Positions 1 to 8,377 of a stretch of 64,000 bases of DNA are shown here, one piece after another. A program made the translations under genes and the position numbers. The number at the start of each line of letters is the position of its first letter. Position 1 is the first letter of the stretch. A model generated the notes under the pieces. That model saw only the letters and a program-made list of their open reading frames with translations. It was not told the DNA's origin and searched no databases. This stretch comes from Streptomyces umbrinus. GTDB lineage: Bacteria; Actinomycetota; Actinomycetes; Streptomycetales; Streptomycetaceae. The stretch lies in NCBI RefSeq assembly GCF_030817415.1, contig NZ_JAUSZI010000002.1, positions 992,001-1,056,000 of the forward strand. The letters run 5' to 3'.

Positions 1-398
1 AGCCAGGACATCAGGAGCGAGGGGTGGTCGCAGTGCTCTGCAAGGGCATCCACGCCGTGGAAATCGGCGACCGGCACGGAGGTCTCCGCGAGGAACCTCA
101 ACATGTCCGCTTCGCGCGTGAGGAGCCCCTGCGCGTGCTTGACGAAGAAGGGCCTGACGAACGACCGCAGGACGAGCGACCTGGGCTCGCCCTGCCCTTC
201 GATGTCGAGGCGGCGCATCCGTGAGGTCCAGCCGCCGCGCAGCGGGACGACGGCCCTGATGCGTTCGCCTTCACCCAGCGTCTTCTCCACCCAGGCACGG
301 GTGTTGGACCAGCCCTGACCGTCCACTCCGGCACCGATGTCGTCCGTATGCCCGCCCGCGTCCACGGGGGGCAGCCTACTGATCACCGAGGAGCCCAC
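1..398 (-). CDS. Aminoglycoside phosphotransferase-family protein, N-terminal part (runs off left edge)
   Basis: The minus-strand frame gives the N-lobe typical of actinobacterial APH/choline-kinase-like phosphotransferases: an acidic leader, WVEKTLGEG, LRGGWTSRM (the glycine-rich nucleotide loop region), LVLRSFVRPFF, then READML, SVPVADF and EHCDHPSLLMSW. Such proteins phosphorylate small molecules with ATP, but the substrate cannot be read from this part. The catalytic loop lies outside the window. The start is uncertain: in-frame GTG codons lie at 398, 386 and 365, and none has a strong ribosome site. It is divergent from the DUF4419 gene with only about 20-50 bp between them, so the promoters must overlap. 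Family call is confident; function is not. Confidence 0.75.
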   Translation of the reverse strand, partial: MGSSVISRLPPVDAGGHTDDIGAGVDGQGWSNTRAWVEKTLGEGERIRAVVPLRGGWTSRMRRLDIEGQGEPRSLVLRSFVRPFFVKHAQGLLTREADMLRFLAETSVPVADFHGVDALAEHCDHPSLLMSW

Positions 399-417
399 AA
401 CTCCATAGAATCGCGCG

Positions 418-1950
418 ATGGTGACGTTCGAGATCGACGATGTGACGCCCGCTCCAGAGCCGCTGCCCACCCGGCCTCTCGGCGAACTGGCCGTGGACGC
501 GCTCGCGGTCGGCGGGGACCCGAGCACTCCGGTCATCGAGCCCAATGGTGTGCATCCGCTGCTCGGGGCGGTGGGGCGTGCGTTCGCCGATCATCGTCGG
601 CTGGTGCTGACCCCGGACGCGGTATGGCTGACGATCGCGCAGGGCCTCGCCCAGCACATCCGTCTGCATGCCGAGGAGCTGCGGCCACGGCTGGTGCGTC
701 ACGCGGGCCGCAGGCGACTCACCGTGGCCGTCGACGGGCCGATGCCGCGCGACCCGAACTCCTGGCAGGACGCTGTGGAGTTGTTCCACAAACTGCTCGC
801 GGCGGAGATCGACGGCACCGGCACGACCGCCGATCTGTTCGAGTGCGACTTCTCCACCAGTACCGATGTCGAGCGGGTCGCGGGACGCATCGTCATGCTC
901 GACGCGTACGCGCCGTACTTCGCCTTGTGGATGACCTTCGTCTGCGGAATCCCGTCGATCACGTTGGCCGGCACGGTCGAGGACTGGCAGCGGATCCGCG
1001 CACGGCTGGACGCGGTCGCCGACCTGGGCATGGAGACGTGGTGCCGGTCGCTCGTCCCGATGGCCGACCAGTTCGTCCGTGCCGCGGCAGGCGACGTCGA
1101 CACCGCGTTCTGGCGCCGCATCTACAGCCCGGTCGACGCCTACGGCGGCGAGGTCGTCACCGGGTGGATCGCACGGTTCTATCCGTATCTGACCCGCCGC
1201 GGTGCCGTCACGAGGCCGAATCCACTGCTGGAACTCCCCCTCGACGAACCGCGCGACCTGACCCTCGACGGCATGTTCTACACGGGCCCAGGGGTGCGCA
1301 GCGACGACGTGCCGGCCACCCTGTCACGGCTGGTCGTCCACATCAACGACCGGGTGGAAGGCGACAATCGAGTGGTCGCCCTGCACGCCGGACTCGTGGG
1401 TGTCGGCCAGGACGACGACGGATCGCTGCGGCCGGTGGCGGGCTGGCATCTCACCTCGGCTGCGGTCGAGATGGACGACGTGATCGACCGGATCGTGTGT
1501 GACCATGCCACCACCCCCGCGCAGTCTCCGGACGGGCTCTGGTTCGAGGGGTGCGCGGACGTGGTGGCGCTCTACAGCCGTGTCGGCTCCGCGACACTGT
1601 TCGACGGCGCCTGGCGACTGCGGCCCATCGCCGACCGCCGCACGATGTGGCGCGGTCATCGAGCGCACTCGATCGCCATCATCATCGACCTCGCGGACGG
1701 CCGGAGTCTCGGCGCGGTCGACGACTCCCGCACAGGGACGACCCATTGGGTCGTCTGCCGGATCGAGGAAGCACCGTCCGACGGCGAAGACACGAACCGC
1801 CCTCGTTTCCGGCTCGTCGACGAGCCGAACGAGGTCCGTGTGTACGGCACTTCGCTCCCTCTCCTCCTCGACGCGGCCCTGGACTCGGGCGGTGACATCG
1901 CGCACCTGGAGACCGGCCGGCTCGACGAACTGGACCGCGGCATCGTCTGA
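418..1950 (+). CDS. DUF4419 domain-containing protein
   Basis: This 510-aa soluble protein has no signal peptide or membrane segment. It shows the DUF4419 pattern: an N-terminal HPLLGAVGRAF / DAVWLTIAQGLA segment (residues about 42-80), FECDFSTSTDVER (about 141-153), a hydrophobic MLDAYAPYFALWM segment and the GIPSITLAGT turn (about 160-190), followed by a long C-terminal half. DUF4419 proteins occur in bacteria and fungi with no established biochemical role. The ATG at 418 begins right after the divergent phosphotransferase start. It is monocistronic and convergent with the flavin oxidoreductase. A separate function for the C-terminal half (residues about 300-510) cannot be excluded. Confidence 0.8.
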   Translation: MVTFEIDDVTPAPEPLPTRPLGELAVDALAVGGDPSTPVIEPNGVHPLLGAVGRAFADHRRLVLTPDAVWLTIAQGLAQHIRLHAEELRPRLVRHAGRRRLTVAVDGPMPRDPNSWQDAVELFHKLLAAEIDGTGTTADLFECDFSTSTDVERVAGRIVMLDAYAPYFALWMTFVCGIPSITLAGTVEDWQRIRARLDAVADLGMETWCRSLVPMADQFVRAAAGDVDTAFWRRIYSPVDAYGGEVVTGWIARFYPYLTRRGAVTRPNPLLELPLDEPRDLTLDGMFYTGPGVRSDDVPATLSRLVVHINDRVEGDNRVVALHAGLVGVGQDDDGSLRPVAGWHLTSAAVEMDDVIDRIVCDHATTPAQSPDGLWFEGCADVVALYSRVGSATLFDGAWRLRPIADRRTMWRGHRAHSIAIIIDLADGRSLGAVDDSRTGTTHWVVCRIEEAPSDGEDTNRPRFRLVDEPNEVRVYGTSLPLLLDAALDSGGDIAHLETGRLDELDRGIV

Positions 1951-2028
1951 CAGAGGCGATCGGATACCGGACTCGGGAACCGGCGAGCGGCGCGCCGCTG
2001 AGCGAGCCGCCCCGCCGAACCGCCGCTG

Positions 2029-3102
2029 TCAGGCGCTGTACTGGTGAGCCGGATACGTCAGGTACCCCGCGTCGCCGCCCTGGTAGTAGGTCGCCTCGTC
2101 GACGGGCGCGACGGGAACACCCGTGCGCAGGCGTTCCACCAGATCGGGGTTGGCGATGAAGGCGCGGCCGAAGCTGATGAGTTCCGCGCCCAGACCGAGC
2201 CAGTGGTCGGCCTCGGACCTGCCGGTCTGCTTGGGGCCCATGGGGACGACCGGGTTCATGACGAGTGTGCCCGGCCAGGCACGGCGGAGCGCCACCAGCA
2301 CCTCTTCGTCCGCGGTCGCTTCGAGATGGACGTACGCCAACTCCAGCCGCGCCAACTCGCCGAGCAGGGCGGTGTAGAGCTCCGTGACCTCCGACTCCCG
2401 CACACCCCAGAAGGTCCCGCCCGGGGAGAGCCGGATGCCCGTGCGGGCCGCGCCGACCGCCTCGACGGTCTCGGACACCGCCTCGACGGCGAACCTGATC
2501 CGGTGGGCCACGGAGCCTCCGTACCGGTCCGTGCGCAGGTTGGCGTTGGACGAGAGGAACTGCGAGATCAGGTATCCGTTGGCTCCGTGCAGTTCCACTC
2601 CGTCGAATCCCGCGTCCACGGCCCGGCGTGCCGCGTCGGCGTAGGAGCGGGCGTGCTCCGGGACTTCCGAGGTCTCCAGCGCGCGGGGCACGGGGGCGGG
2701 CTGGGGGCCGGTCGGCGTGAAGACGTCGCCGACGGCGGGCACGGCCGACGGGCCGACGGGCCGCGTGCCCGTCGTGTCGGGATGCGAGACGCGCCCGCCG
2801 TGCATGACCTGGGCGAAGATCCGCCCTCCGTTGACGTGCACGGCGTCCGTCACCGGCTGCCACGAGGCCTGCTGCTCCTCGGTGTGCAGACCGGGCGTGC
2901 CCGGGTTGGACTGCCCGATCAGGCTCGGCTGGACCCCCTCGGTCACGATCAGCCCGGCGGTCGCACGCTGGGCGTAGTAGGTCGCCATCGACGGCGTCGC
3001 CAGGCCACCGGCAGCGGCCCTCACCCGCGTCATGGGGGCCATCACGACACGGTTGGGCAGCGTCAGTTCGCCGAGCTGATGGCTCTGGAACAGGCTCGTC
3101 AC
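2029..3102 (-). CDS. Old yellow enzyme family alkene reductase / NADH:flavin oxidoreductase
   Basis: This is a 357-aa FMN-dependent TIM-barrel enzyme that reduces activated C=C bonds of enals, enones and maleimide-type electrophiles with NAD(P)H. The frame shows PNRVVMAPMTR near the N-terminus, the substrate-binding pair in ELHGANGYL (His and Asn), the following QFLSSNANLRTDRYGGS signature, and an FMN phosphate-binding C-terminal stretch (LISFGRAFIANPDL). I choose the GTG at 3102 because GAAGGAG lies just upstream; the frame stays open to 3183 but that extension crosses the promoter. It is divergent from a MerR regulator across a dyad at 3161-3180, so it is probably induced through that regulator by its electrophilic substrates. 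Confidence 0.93.
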   Translation of the reverse strand: MTSLFQSHQLGELTLPNRVVMAPMTRVRAAAGGLATPSMATYYAQRATAGLIVTEGVQPSLIGQSNPGTPGLHTEEQQASWQPVTDAVHVNGGRIFAQVMHGGRVSHPDTTGTRPVGPSAVPAVGDVFTPTGPQPAPVPRALETSEVPEHARSYADAARRAVDAGFDGVELHGANGYLISQFLSSNANLRTDRYGGSVAHRIRFAVEAVSETVEAVGAARTGIRLSPGGTFWGVRESEVTELYTALLGELARLELAYVHLEATADEEVLVALRRAWPGTLVMNPVVPMGPKQTGRSEADHWLGLGAELISFGRAFIANPDLVERLRTGVPVAPVDEATYYQGGDAGYLTYPAHQYSA

Positions 3103-3160
3103 TTCAGGACTCCTTCGCGATCCGTCGGCCCGGGTCCCGGGCACAGCGGTTACGCTAAAA

Positions 3161-3180
3161 CCTGACATTGACGTCAGAGG
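3161..3180. promoter_or_regulatory. Probable MerR operator/promoter between the flavin reductase and merR-like genes
   Basis: A dyad, CTGAC at 3162-3166 and GTCAG at 3173-3177 with CC/GG flanks, sits midway between two divergent starts. On the minus strand TTGCCT and TAGCGT are separated by 20 bp, the over-long spacer usual for MerR-activated promoters. Position and geometry support autoregulation plus activation of the reductase gene. The exact -10 hexamer is inferred. Confidence 0.5.
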
Positions 3181-3236
3181 CAAGGCCTGTGTCGTAGGTA
3201 ACAGCGCAGGTAACAGCCGGGAGCGGGGAGAACGAC

Positions 3237-3614
3237 ATGCGCATCGGAGAGCTCGCCGAACGGGCCGGCGTCAGCGTCCGGTCGCTGCGCTACTACGAGG
3301 AACAGGGCCTGCTCACCAGCACCCGCAGCGCCAGTGGCCAGCGGCACTACACGGACTACGAGGTCGAGCGCGTCACGTTCATCCAGCGGATGTACGCGGC
3401 AGGCCTGTCCAGCCGGACCATCACCGAACTGCTCCCCTGCGTCGACTCGCCCAGCGAGGAGAACTCGGACGCCGCCCTCGAACGCATGGGCCAGGAACGC
3501 GACCGGCTCACCGCACACATCGCGGAACTCGTTCAGACCCGTGACGCCCTGGACGGCCTGATGACCGCGGCCCGAGCACACCGCGAGCAGTTCCAGGCGG
3601 CCGCCTCCGCCTGA
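3237..3614 (+). CDS. MerR family transcriptional regulator
   Basis: This 125-aa protein begins with the classic MerR winged helix: MRIGELAERAGVSVRSLRYYEEQGLL (first about 28 residues; recognition and wing elements intact), then RSASGQRHY and VERVTFIQRMYAAGLS. The long dimerisation helix covers about residues 78-118. The effector region is short with no cysteine cluster: the single Cys in LLPCVDSP makes a thiol-metal sensor of the CueR/SoxR type unlikely, so an organic electrophile or redox stress is the better guess. It is divergently transcribed from the flavin reductase, its likely target. Confidence 0.93.
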   Translation: MRIGELAERAGVSVRSLRYYEEQGLLTSTRSASGQRHYTDYEVERVTFIQRMYAAGLSSRTITELLPCVDSPSEENSDAALERMGQERDRLTAHIAELVQTRDALDGLMTAARAHREQFQAAASA

Positions 3615-3677
3615 CGCCGCCGCCCGCGCTCCGCCCGACGCGGTGACACGGGTCAAAGCGGGCCTCACCATGTACGT

Positions 3678-4529
3678 ATGACGGACGAGACGATCGTGAA
3701 CACGCATCAGGCCGAGGCCTGGAACGGCTACGAAGGCACCCACTGGGCGGATCACCAGACGCGCTACGACAATCTCAACGACGACGCCAACGCGCCTCTC
3801 CTGACCGCCGCCCGTATCAAGGACACGGACGCGGTCGTCGACGTCGGCTGCGGCAACGGACGTCTCACCCGCCTCGCGGCCGGCCGAGGAGCCCGAGCCC
3901 TCGGTGTCGACCTGTCCGTGCCGATGCTGGAGCGGGCCAGGGCGAGCGCAGCCGAGGAGAAGCTCGACAACGTCTCCTTCGTACAGGGCGACGCCCAGGT
4001 GTACCCCTTTCCCGAGGCGGGTTTCGACGTGGCGGTCAGCCGCTTCGGGGTGATGTTCTTCGCCGATCCGGTGGCCGCGTTCGCCAACATCGGACGGGCT
4101 CTGCGGCCGGGCGGACGCCTCGCCTTCGTCTGTCCGCAGGCCTTCAGCCGAATGGAACAGTCCGTCATCTTTGCCGCCGTCGCCGAGCATGTGCCCCTGC
4201 CCGACCTGTCCCAGGACACGAAGACAGGCCCCGCCTCCTTCGCCGACCCCGAACGCACCACGGGCGTTCTGCGCGACGCCGGCTTCGAGGACGCCGACGC
4301 CGAGGCGATCGAACGGACTCAGGTGTGGGGCACGGACGCGGAGGACGCCGCGACCTTCCTCTTCGGCTGGGGCCCCATGCGGCACTGGCTGCGGGACACC
4401 GACCCGCAGGCCACGGAGCATGCCCGGCGCGCGGCGGTCGACGCCTTCCGCGCCTACGAGTCGGACACCGGCGTACGGCTGACATCGCGGCTCTGGCTGG
4501 TGACCGCCACCTGGCCGGGAGTCGCGTGA
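3678..4529 (+). CDS. Class I SAM-dependent methyltransferase
   Basis: This 283-aa cytosolic protein has a UbiE/COQ5-like Rossmann methyltransferase core: motif I VVDVGCGNGR (residues about 53-62), the acidic ribose-binding GVDLS at the end of beta-2, VQGDAQVYPF (motif II region) and FDVAVSRFGVMFF followed by ALRPGGRLAFV (post-motif III). The substrate is not evident. The C-terminal cap resembles small-molecule methyltransferases rather than rRNA enzymes. It follows the merR-like gene by 63 bp and may be read from the same promoter. The ATG at 3678 is the first in-frame start; the ATG 9 bp upstream leads directly to a stop. Confidence 0.88.
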   Translation: MTDETIVNTHQAEAWNGYEGTHWADHQTRYDNLNDDANAPLLTAARIKDTDAVVDVGCGNGRLTRLAAGRGARALGVDLSVPMLERARASAAEEKLDNVSFVQGDAQVYPFPEAGFDVAVSRFGVMFFADPVAAFANIGRALRPGGRLAFVCPQAFSRMEQSVIFAAVAEHVPLPDLSQDTKTGPASFADPERTTGVLRDAGFEDADAEAIERTQVWGTDAEDAATFLFGWGPMRHWLRDTDPQATEHARRAAVDAFRAYESDTGVRLTSRLWLVTATWPGVA

Positions 4530-4577
4530 ACAAGCCAACCGCGGGGCGGGAGCAGCGATGGAAATGGGGGTATCGGC

Positions 4578-5114
4578 ATGAACCGGCCGCTTCTCTACCT
4601 CGACGTGGACGGGCCGCTCAACCCCTATGCCGCCAAGCCGCACCGACGGCCCGCGGGGTATGACACGCACCGGATGAAGCCCGAGGGCTGGATCGCCCAG
4701 CACCCCAGTACGCCACGGGCCCACGTGAAGCCGCTCCGGGTGTGGCTCAACCCCGAACACGGTTCCCGGCTGAGGGAGTTGGGGGAGCAGTACGACCTGG
4801 TGTGGGCGACCACCTGGGGCGCGGAGGCCAACACGTTCATCGGGCCTGTCATCGGCCTTCCGCGGTTGCCGGTCGTGGACTGGCCCACGACACATGACAT
4901 ACGCCCGGACGGCACGTTCTGGAAGACCCGTCACCTCGTCGCGCACGCCGGGGGCCGCCCGTTCGCCTGGGTCGACGACGACCTCGACGACACCGACCGT
5001 GCTTTCGTCGCCTCGCACCACGGGGGCCCGGCGCTTCTCCACCATGTCGATGCCCGGGTCGGGCTGCTCGACACCGACTTCGCCGTCCTCGACTCCTTCG
5101 CCCGCGGACTGTGA
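4578..5114 (+). CDS. HAD-like domain protein
   Basis: A 178-aa protein with HAD-superfamily hallmarks: motif I LYLDVDGPLNPY (residues about 6-17, nucleophile Asp followed by DxD) and a C-terminal acidic motif IV, FAWVDDDLDD (about 129-138). The middle carries LWATTWG-type residues (DLVWATTWGAEAN, about 73-85) typical of the small actinobacterial HAD-like family annotated only as HAD domain-containing protein. Phosphatase activity is plausible but the substrate is unknown. It lies 48 bp after the methyltransferase and 70 bp before the HEAT-repeat gene. Confidence 0.8.
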   Translation: MNRPLLYLDVDGPLNPYAAKPHRRPAGYDTHRMKPEGWIAQHPSTPRAHVKPLRVWLNPEHGSRLRELGEQYDLVWATTWGAEANTFIGPVIGLPRLPVVDWPTTHDIRPDGTFWKTRHLVAHAGGRPFAWVDDDLDDTDRAFVASHHGGPALLHHVDARVGLLDTDFAVLDSFARGL

Positions 5115-5184
5115 TCCTCGGTGGACCCGGTCGGGGCCGTACAACCTCCGGGCGGCTCGGAGGTCTTCCTTTCCGGGGTGTGTC

Positions 5185-6696
5185 ATGGGACCGGAGCACC
5201 AGATCGCCTTCTTCCTGAGGGAGTTGGCGGGTCGCAATACACAGCGTCGCGTGGCGGCGGCGAAGGGGCTGGGCAAGGTCGGCCGTCGCGAGCACGCCTG
5301 GGTGCTCGCCGAGACGGCCGGTGACCCGGTGCCCCAGGTCCGCGAGGCCGCGGCCATCGGCCTCGGCCGGCTCGGGGTGCCGGAGGCGGGCGAGAAGGTG
5401 CTGCCGCTCCTGATGGGCGACATGGATCCATGGGTACGCCGCAGGGCCTCGCTCGCCGCGATCCACCTTGGGCTGCACGGCGACGGGATCGTGCGTGCCT
5501 TCACGAAGCTGCTCGACGACCCGGAGTACCACGTCCGTATCAACGCTCTCGTCGGCCTGACGGCTTTGGGCGTGCCCGGCGATGTCTCGACGCTGGTGAG
5601 CCTGCTCGGCGATCCGGACGGCGCCGTGTGGGGACGGGCCCGGAGCCTGATCTACGAACTGCGGGACGATCCGGCCGTGAAGGCCGAGGTGATCCGGACG
5701 GCCCGGCAGGGCGACGCCGCCGCACGCATAGAGGCGCTCACCCTGCTGCCGGGCCGGTGCACCGAGCGACTGCTCGACTCGCTGCTCGCTGGGCTGCGCG
5801 ACCCGTCCCCCGACGTACGGATCGCGGTGGCGTCGCGGCTGTCCGACGTGGAGACGCCGCAGATTCGTGACGCCCTGGCCACCGCGCTTGACGTGGAACA
5901 GAGCCCGGCCGTGGCAGCGCGTCTGCTGCGCATGCTGGAACAGCCGGGCGACCAGCAACTGATCGGCCCGGCACGGCGATGGCTGCGCGACCCCGTGGCC
6001 GGTCCGGCGGCCGCTCGCACGTTGGGAGAGGTGGACACCGGGACGGCCGTGGAACTCCTGCGCGGCGTCATCGACGACACCGGGGTGCCGGGACCGACCC
6101 GTGCCGCCGCCGCGAAAGCCATTGGCGAGTGCGGGAGATGGGACGCCGTGTGGCAGTTGCTCCCGCTGCTCGACGATCCGGACACGGATGTGCAGGCAGG
6201 TGCCGTCGACGGCCTGGGCGCAGCCGTCTACAGCGGACTGCGCCTCTGGGAGCGTTGGCCCGTGACCCGCGTTCTGGTCGATCGCCTCGCGGCGGAGCCG
6301 AGCACGGCCTGGCGGACGGGCTATGCCCTGATCGGGCTGCCTGACGCACTGCCGGTCCTGCGACGCCTGGCCGACAGTGCCGAGGCGGCCGAGGTCAGGG
6401 CCGCGGTGCTCTCGCTACTCGTCCCGGAAGACCTTGATGGCCCAGGTCGCGGCAGATACGGCGCCGAGGAGGACGTACGCCGCTTGGTGCGAGGGCTCGA
6501 CGACACTGAGGAGCCGGTCCGCTACAGCGCCGCGCTCGCTCTCGAGCAGTGGCTCAGGTTCGGCTTCGCGCTCCCGCCTGGCCGCGAGGCGCTGCACGAC
6601 CGGTTGGGGACCCTCGCCTCGGACCCGTCCCCGCGGCTGCGGCAGGCTGTCGCCGCCGTGCTCCAGGCTCTTGCGGATCCAGGTGGCCCGAACTGA
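5185..6696 (+). CDS. HEAT-repeat (PBS lyase-type) protein
   Basis: This 503-aa protein is built almost wholly of about 30-residue helical HEAT repeats, for example RRVAAAKGLGKVG, VREAAAIGLGRLG, VRRRASLAAIHLG, VRINALVGLTALG and PTRAAAAKAIGECG. It is probably a protein-protein scaffold; no catalytic motif is seen. The frame is open from 4894, but the ATG at 5185 starts the first repeat and follows the HAD stop, so I take it as the start. It sits just upstream of a MoxR/VWA gene set, and HEAT or similar scaffolds often accompany such ATPases. That link here is inference, as a 110-bp gap with its own possible promoter separates them. Confidence 0.85.
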   Translation: MGPEHQIAFFLRELAGRNTQRRVAAAKGLGKVGRREHAWVLAETAGDPVPQVREAAAIGLGRLGVPEAGEKVLPLLMGDMDPWVRRRASLAAIHLGLHGDGIVRAFTKLLDDPEYHVRINALVGLTALGVPGDVSTLVSLLGDPDGAVWGRARSLIYELRDDPAVKAEVIRTARQGDAAARIEALTLLPGRCTERLLDSLLAGLRDPSPDVRIAVASRLSDVETPQIRDALATALDVEQSPAVAARLLRMLEQPGDQQLIGPARRWLRDPVAGPAAARTLGEVDTGTAVELLRGVIDDTGVPGPTRAAAAKAIGECGRWDAVWQLLPLLDDPDTDVQAGAVDGLGAAVYSGLRLWERWPVTRVLVDRLAAEPSTAWRTGYALIGLPDALPVLRRLADSAEAAEVRAAVLSLLVPEDLDGPGRGRYGAEEDVRRLVRGLDDTEEPVRYSAALALEQWLRFGFALPPGREALHDRLGTLASDPSPRLRQAVAAVLQALADPGGPN

Positions 6697-6806
6697 CTGC
6701 CACGGAAAACCACCTGACAGGTCGGCGCGAGGGCGCTACTGTCGCTCGCGATGACGACTCACTCTGTTGACAGAATGGGGGTCCCGTCCGCGCAAGGTGA
6801 GTGCTG

Positions 6807-8267
6807 ATGCTCACTGACACCGCTTACGAGGATCTCCGCCTTTCCTTCTGGCCGCGCGTGCGAGAGTTCGCCGTGCCGCCCTCCATGATCGAGACCGCGT
6901 CCGCCCGCCGCCGTGCCGGGGACTGGGCGGGAGCGTGCGCCGCCGCGGGTGTGGATGTCGATCTCGATCTGCGGTCCCTGGCCCGTACCCGAGGCCGGGA
7001 CCTCGCCGCCCAAGTCCGCGCGGATCTCCGCCACTTGGCGCCTGACTTGCTGCGCTGGCACATGCCGAGGACCGCTCCCCACGGGTTGCTGCGGCCAGGG
7101 CTGACGATCGCCCTGACGCGGTACGACGCGGAGGAGCGTGACGGCCCAGGCACGCGTGACAGCCCCGGCCCGGTGTTTCTTGTGGTCCGGACAGCGCCCG
7201 CCTGGGCGGACGCCGGTCAGCGCATCAGTCTCGCGCTGTGGGACGGATCCCATGCCGACGCCGGCGCCCGCCGTCACCCGCACCCCCGGCCGAACCGGCG
7301 GTTCCGCCTCGATCTGCACCGTCATCTGTGGGACGCGCGCAGGAGCGATGAGCTACGGGTCCGGTCGGGAGCCGATCGGCCGACCGGCGAAGGCCTTCCC
7401 CTGGTGAAGGCCGGCGAGGGCCTCAGCCTGGTGAACCCGGATGTGCCGGAGCCGGTGCCGTGGGATCCGCGCTGTGCCGTCGACCGGTGGGCCGCCGAGG
7501 CGCGGATACTGCTCCGCGCCGAGGGACGGTCCACCGGTACCGTCGCCGTGCGGGTGGGATCCGGGCAGCGACTGCTGCTGGACCTGGCCGCGGACGGTGA
7601 GGGCGCGGGGTCGCCCGGGTTCGCCCTCGCCGTGGCGCCCACGAAAGGGGCCACCGCCGCGCTGCCGGTCCTGCCCGACGCGGCGACCTGGACGCTGCCC
7701 GACCTGGAACTGGTCCGCAGTGGTTCGATCGAGATCGATCGGCTGCATCCGCTGGTCGCTTCGGCGTTGGCACCGGACCACTCCCTGACAGGTCCCTCCC
7801 GGACCTCCGGGCGGGTGCCTGCCCGGCCAGGGCAACCGCACCTCGTGGACTGCCGGGGAGAGCAGCACCGGATCGGCATGGTCCACGGAGTCCTGTCCCC
7901 ACTGGACCACGACCCCGGCGAGATCCGCCGGGAGGAACTCCTCGCCGAGCTGACCGGCACACCGCTCCCCTGCCTCCAGACCATCGACACGGCCCACCGG
8001 CATCCGGACTGCCTCACCGGTGTCCGGGAACGCCTCCACCACGGCGACATCGCCGGAGCACTGGCCGTCGTCGAGGGCCTGCTGGGCCCCGACGCACTGC
8101 TGCGCGACGGCGCACTGCGGGACGAACTGGAGGCGGCCGCGCGGCGGCGCATCCTCTACGGGCTCTTCCGGGCGGACCTCGCCGGCCCGGGACCCGGCCG
8201 CGTCCGCCCGAGTCTGCCTCGCCCTCCCAGCCACCGCTCCCATCCACGCCACACGACCGGCCGCTGA
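6807..8267 (+). CDS. Uncharacterised protein of a MoxR/VWA gene set
   Basis: I recognise no named domain in this 486-aa soluble protein. It has an N-terminal helical part (residues 1-90), a beta-rich middle with HRHPHPRPNRRF-type basic stretches, a region ending in LTGTPLPCLQTIDTAHRHP, a helical segment (RERLHHGDIAGALAVVEGLL, about 415-470) and a basic Pro/Arg/His tail. I choose the ATG at 6807 over the GTG at 6801 because AAGGTGAG at 6794-6801 gives correct spacing only to the ATG. It precedes a MoxR ATPase by 110 bp on the same strand and is most simply a client or adaptor of that ATPase-VWA pair. Confidence 0.7.
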   Translation: MLTDTAYEDLRLSFWPRVREFAVPPSMIETASARRRAGDWAGACAAAGVDVDLDLRSLARTRGRDLAAQVRADLRHLAPDLLRWHMPRTAPHGLLRPGLTIALTRYDAEERDGPGTRDSPGPVFLVVRTAPAWADAGQRISLALWDGSHADAGARRHPHPRPNRRFRLDLHRHLWDARRSDELRVRSGADRPTGEGLPLVKAGEGLSLVNPDVPEPVPWDPRCAVDRWAAEARILLRAEGRSTGTVAVRVGSGQRLLLDLAADGEGAGSPGFALAVAPTKGATAALPVLPDAATWTLPDLELVRSGSIEIDRLHPLVASALAPDHSLTGPSRTSGRVPARPGQPHLVDCRGEQHRIGMVHGVLSPLDHDPGEIRREELLAELTGTPLPCLQTIDTAHRHPDCLTGVRERLHHGDIAGALAVVEGLLGPDALLRDGALRDELEAAARRRILYGLFRADLAGPGPGRVRPSLPRPPSHRSHPRHTTGR

Positions 8268-8295
8268 TCCAGGGGCGTCTCTGCCTGCCTTCAAC

Positions 8296-8352
8296 TCGCC
8301 CCTGTCCTCCGCTCGCCCCTGCCTTCTGCTCACCCCTGCCTCTACTCGCCGC
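8296..8352 (+). repeat. Imperfect direct repeats of about 16-17 bp upstream of the MoxR gene
   Basis: Three to four degenerate copies of a CTCGCCCCTG-led unit lie in tandem in the gap between the unknown protein and the MoxR ATPase. They could be a leader or operator array, or simple C-rich drift. No function can be assigned. Confidence 0.4.
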
Positions 8353-8377
8353 TCCACGAACCCTCAGGTGATCAAAC

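Noticed and set aside
1986..1999. 14-bp palindrome AGCGGCGCGCCGCT between convergent genes as terminator
   Set aside because: Only a 5-bp stem once a loop is allowed; such GC palindromes are frequent in this DNA.
3174..5543. Long minus-strand frame opposite the MerR, methyltransferase and HAD genes
   Set aside because: Antisense of three well-supported genes and no domain pattern in its translation.
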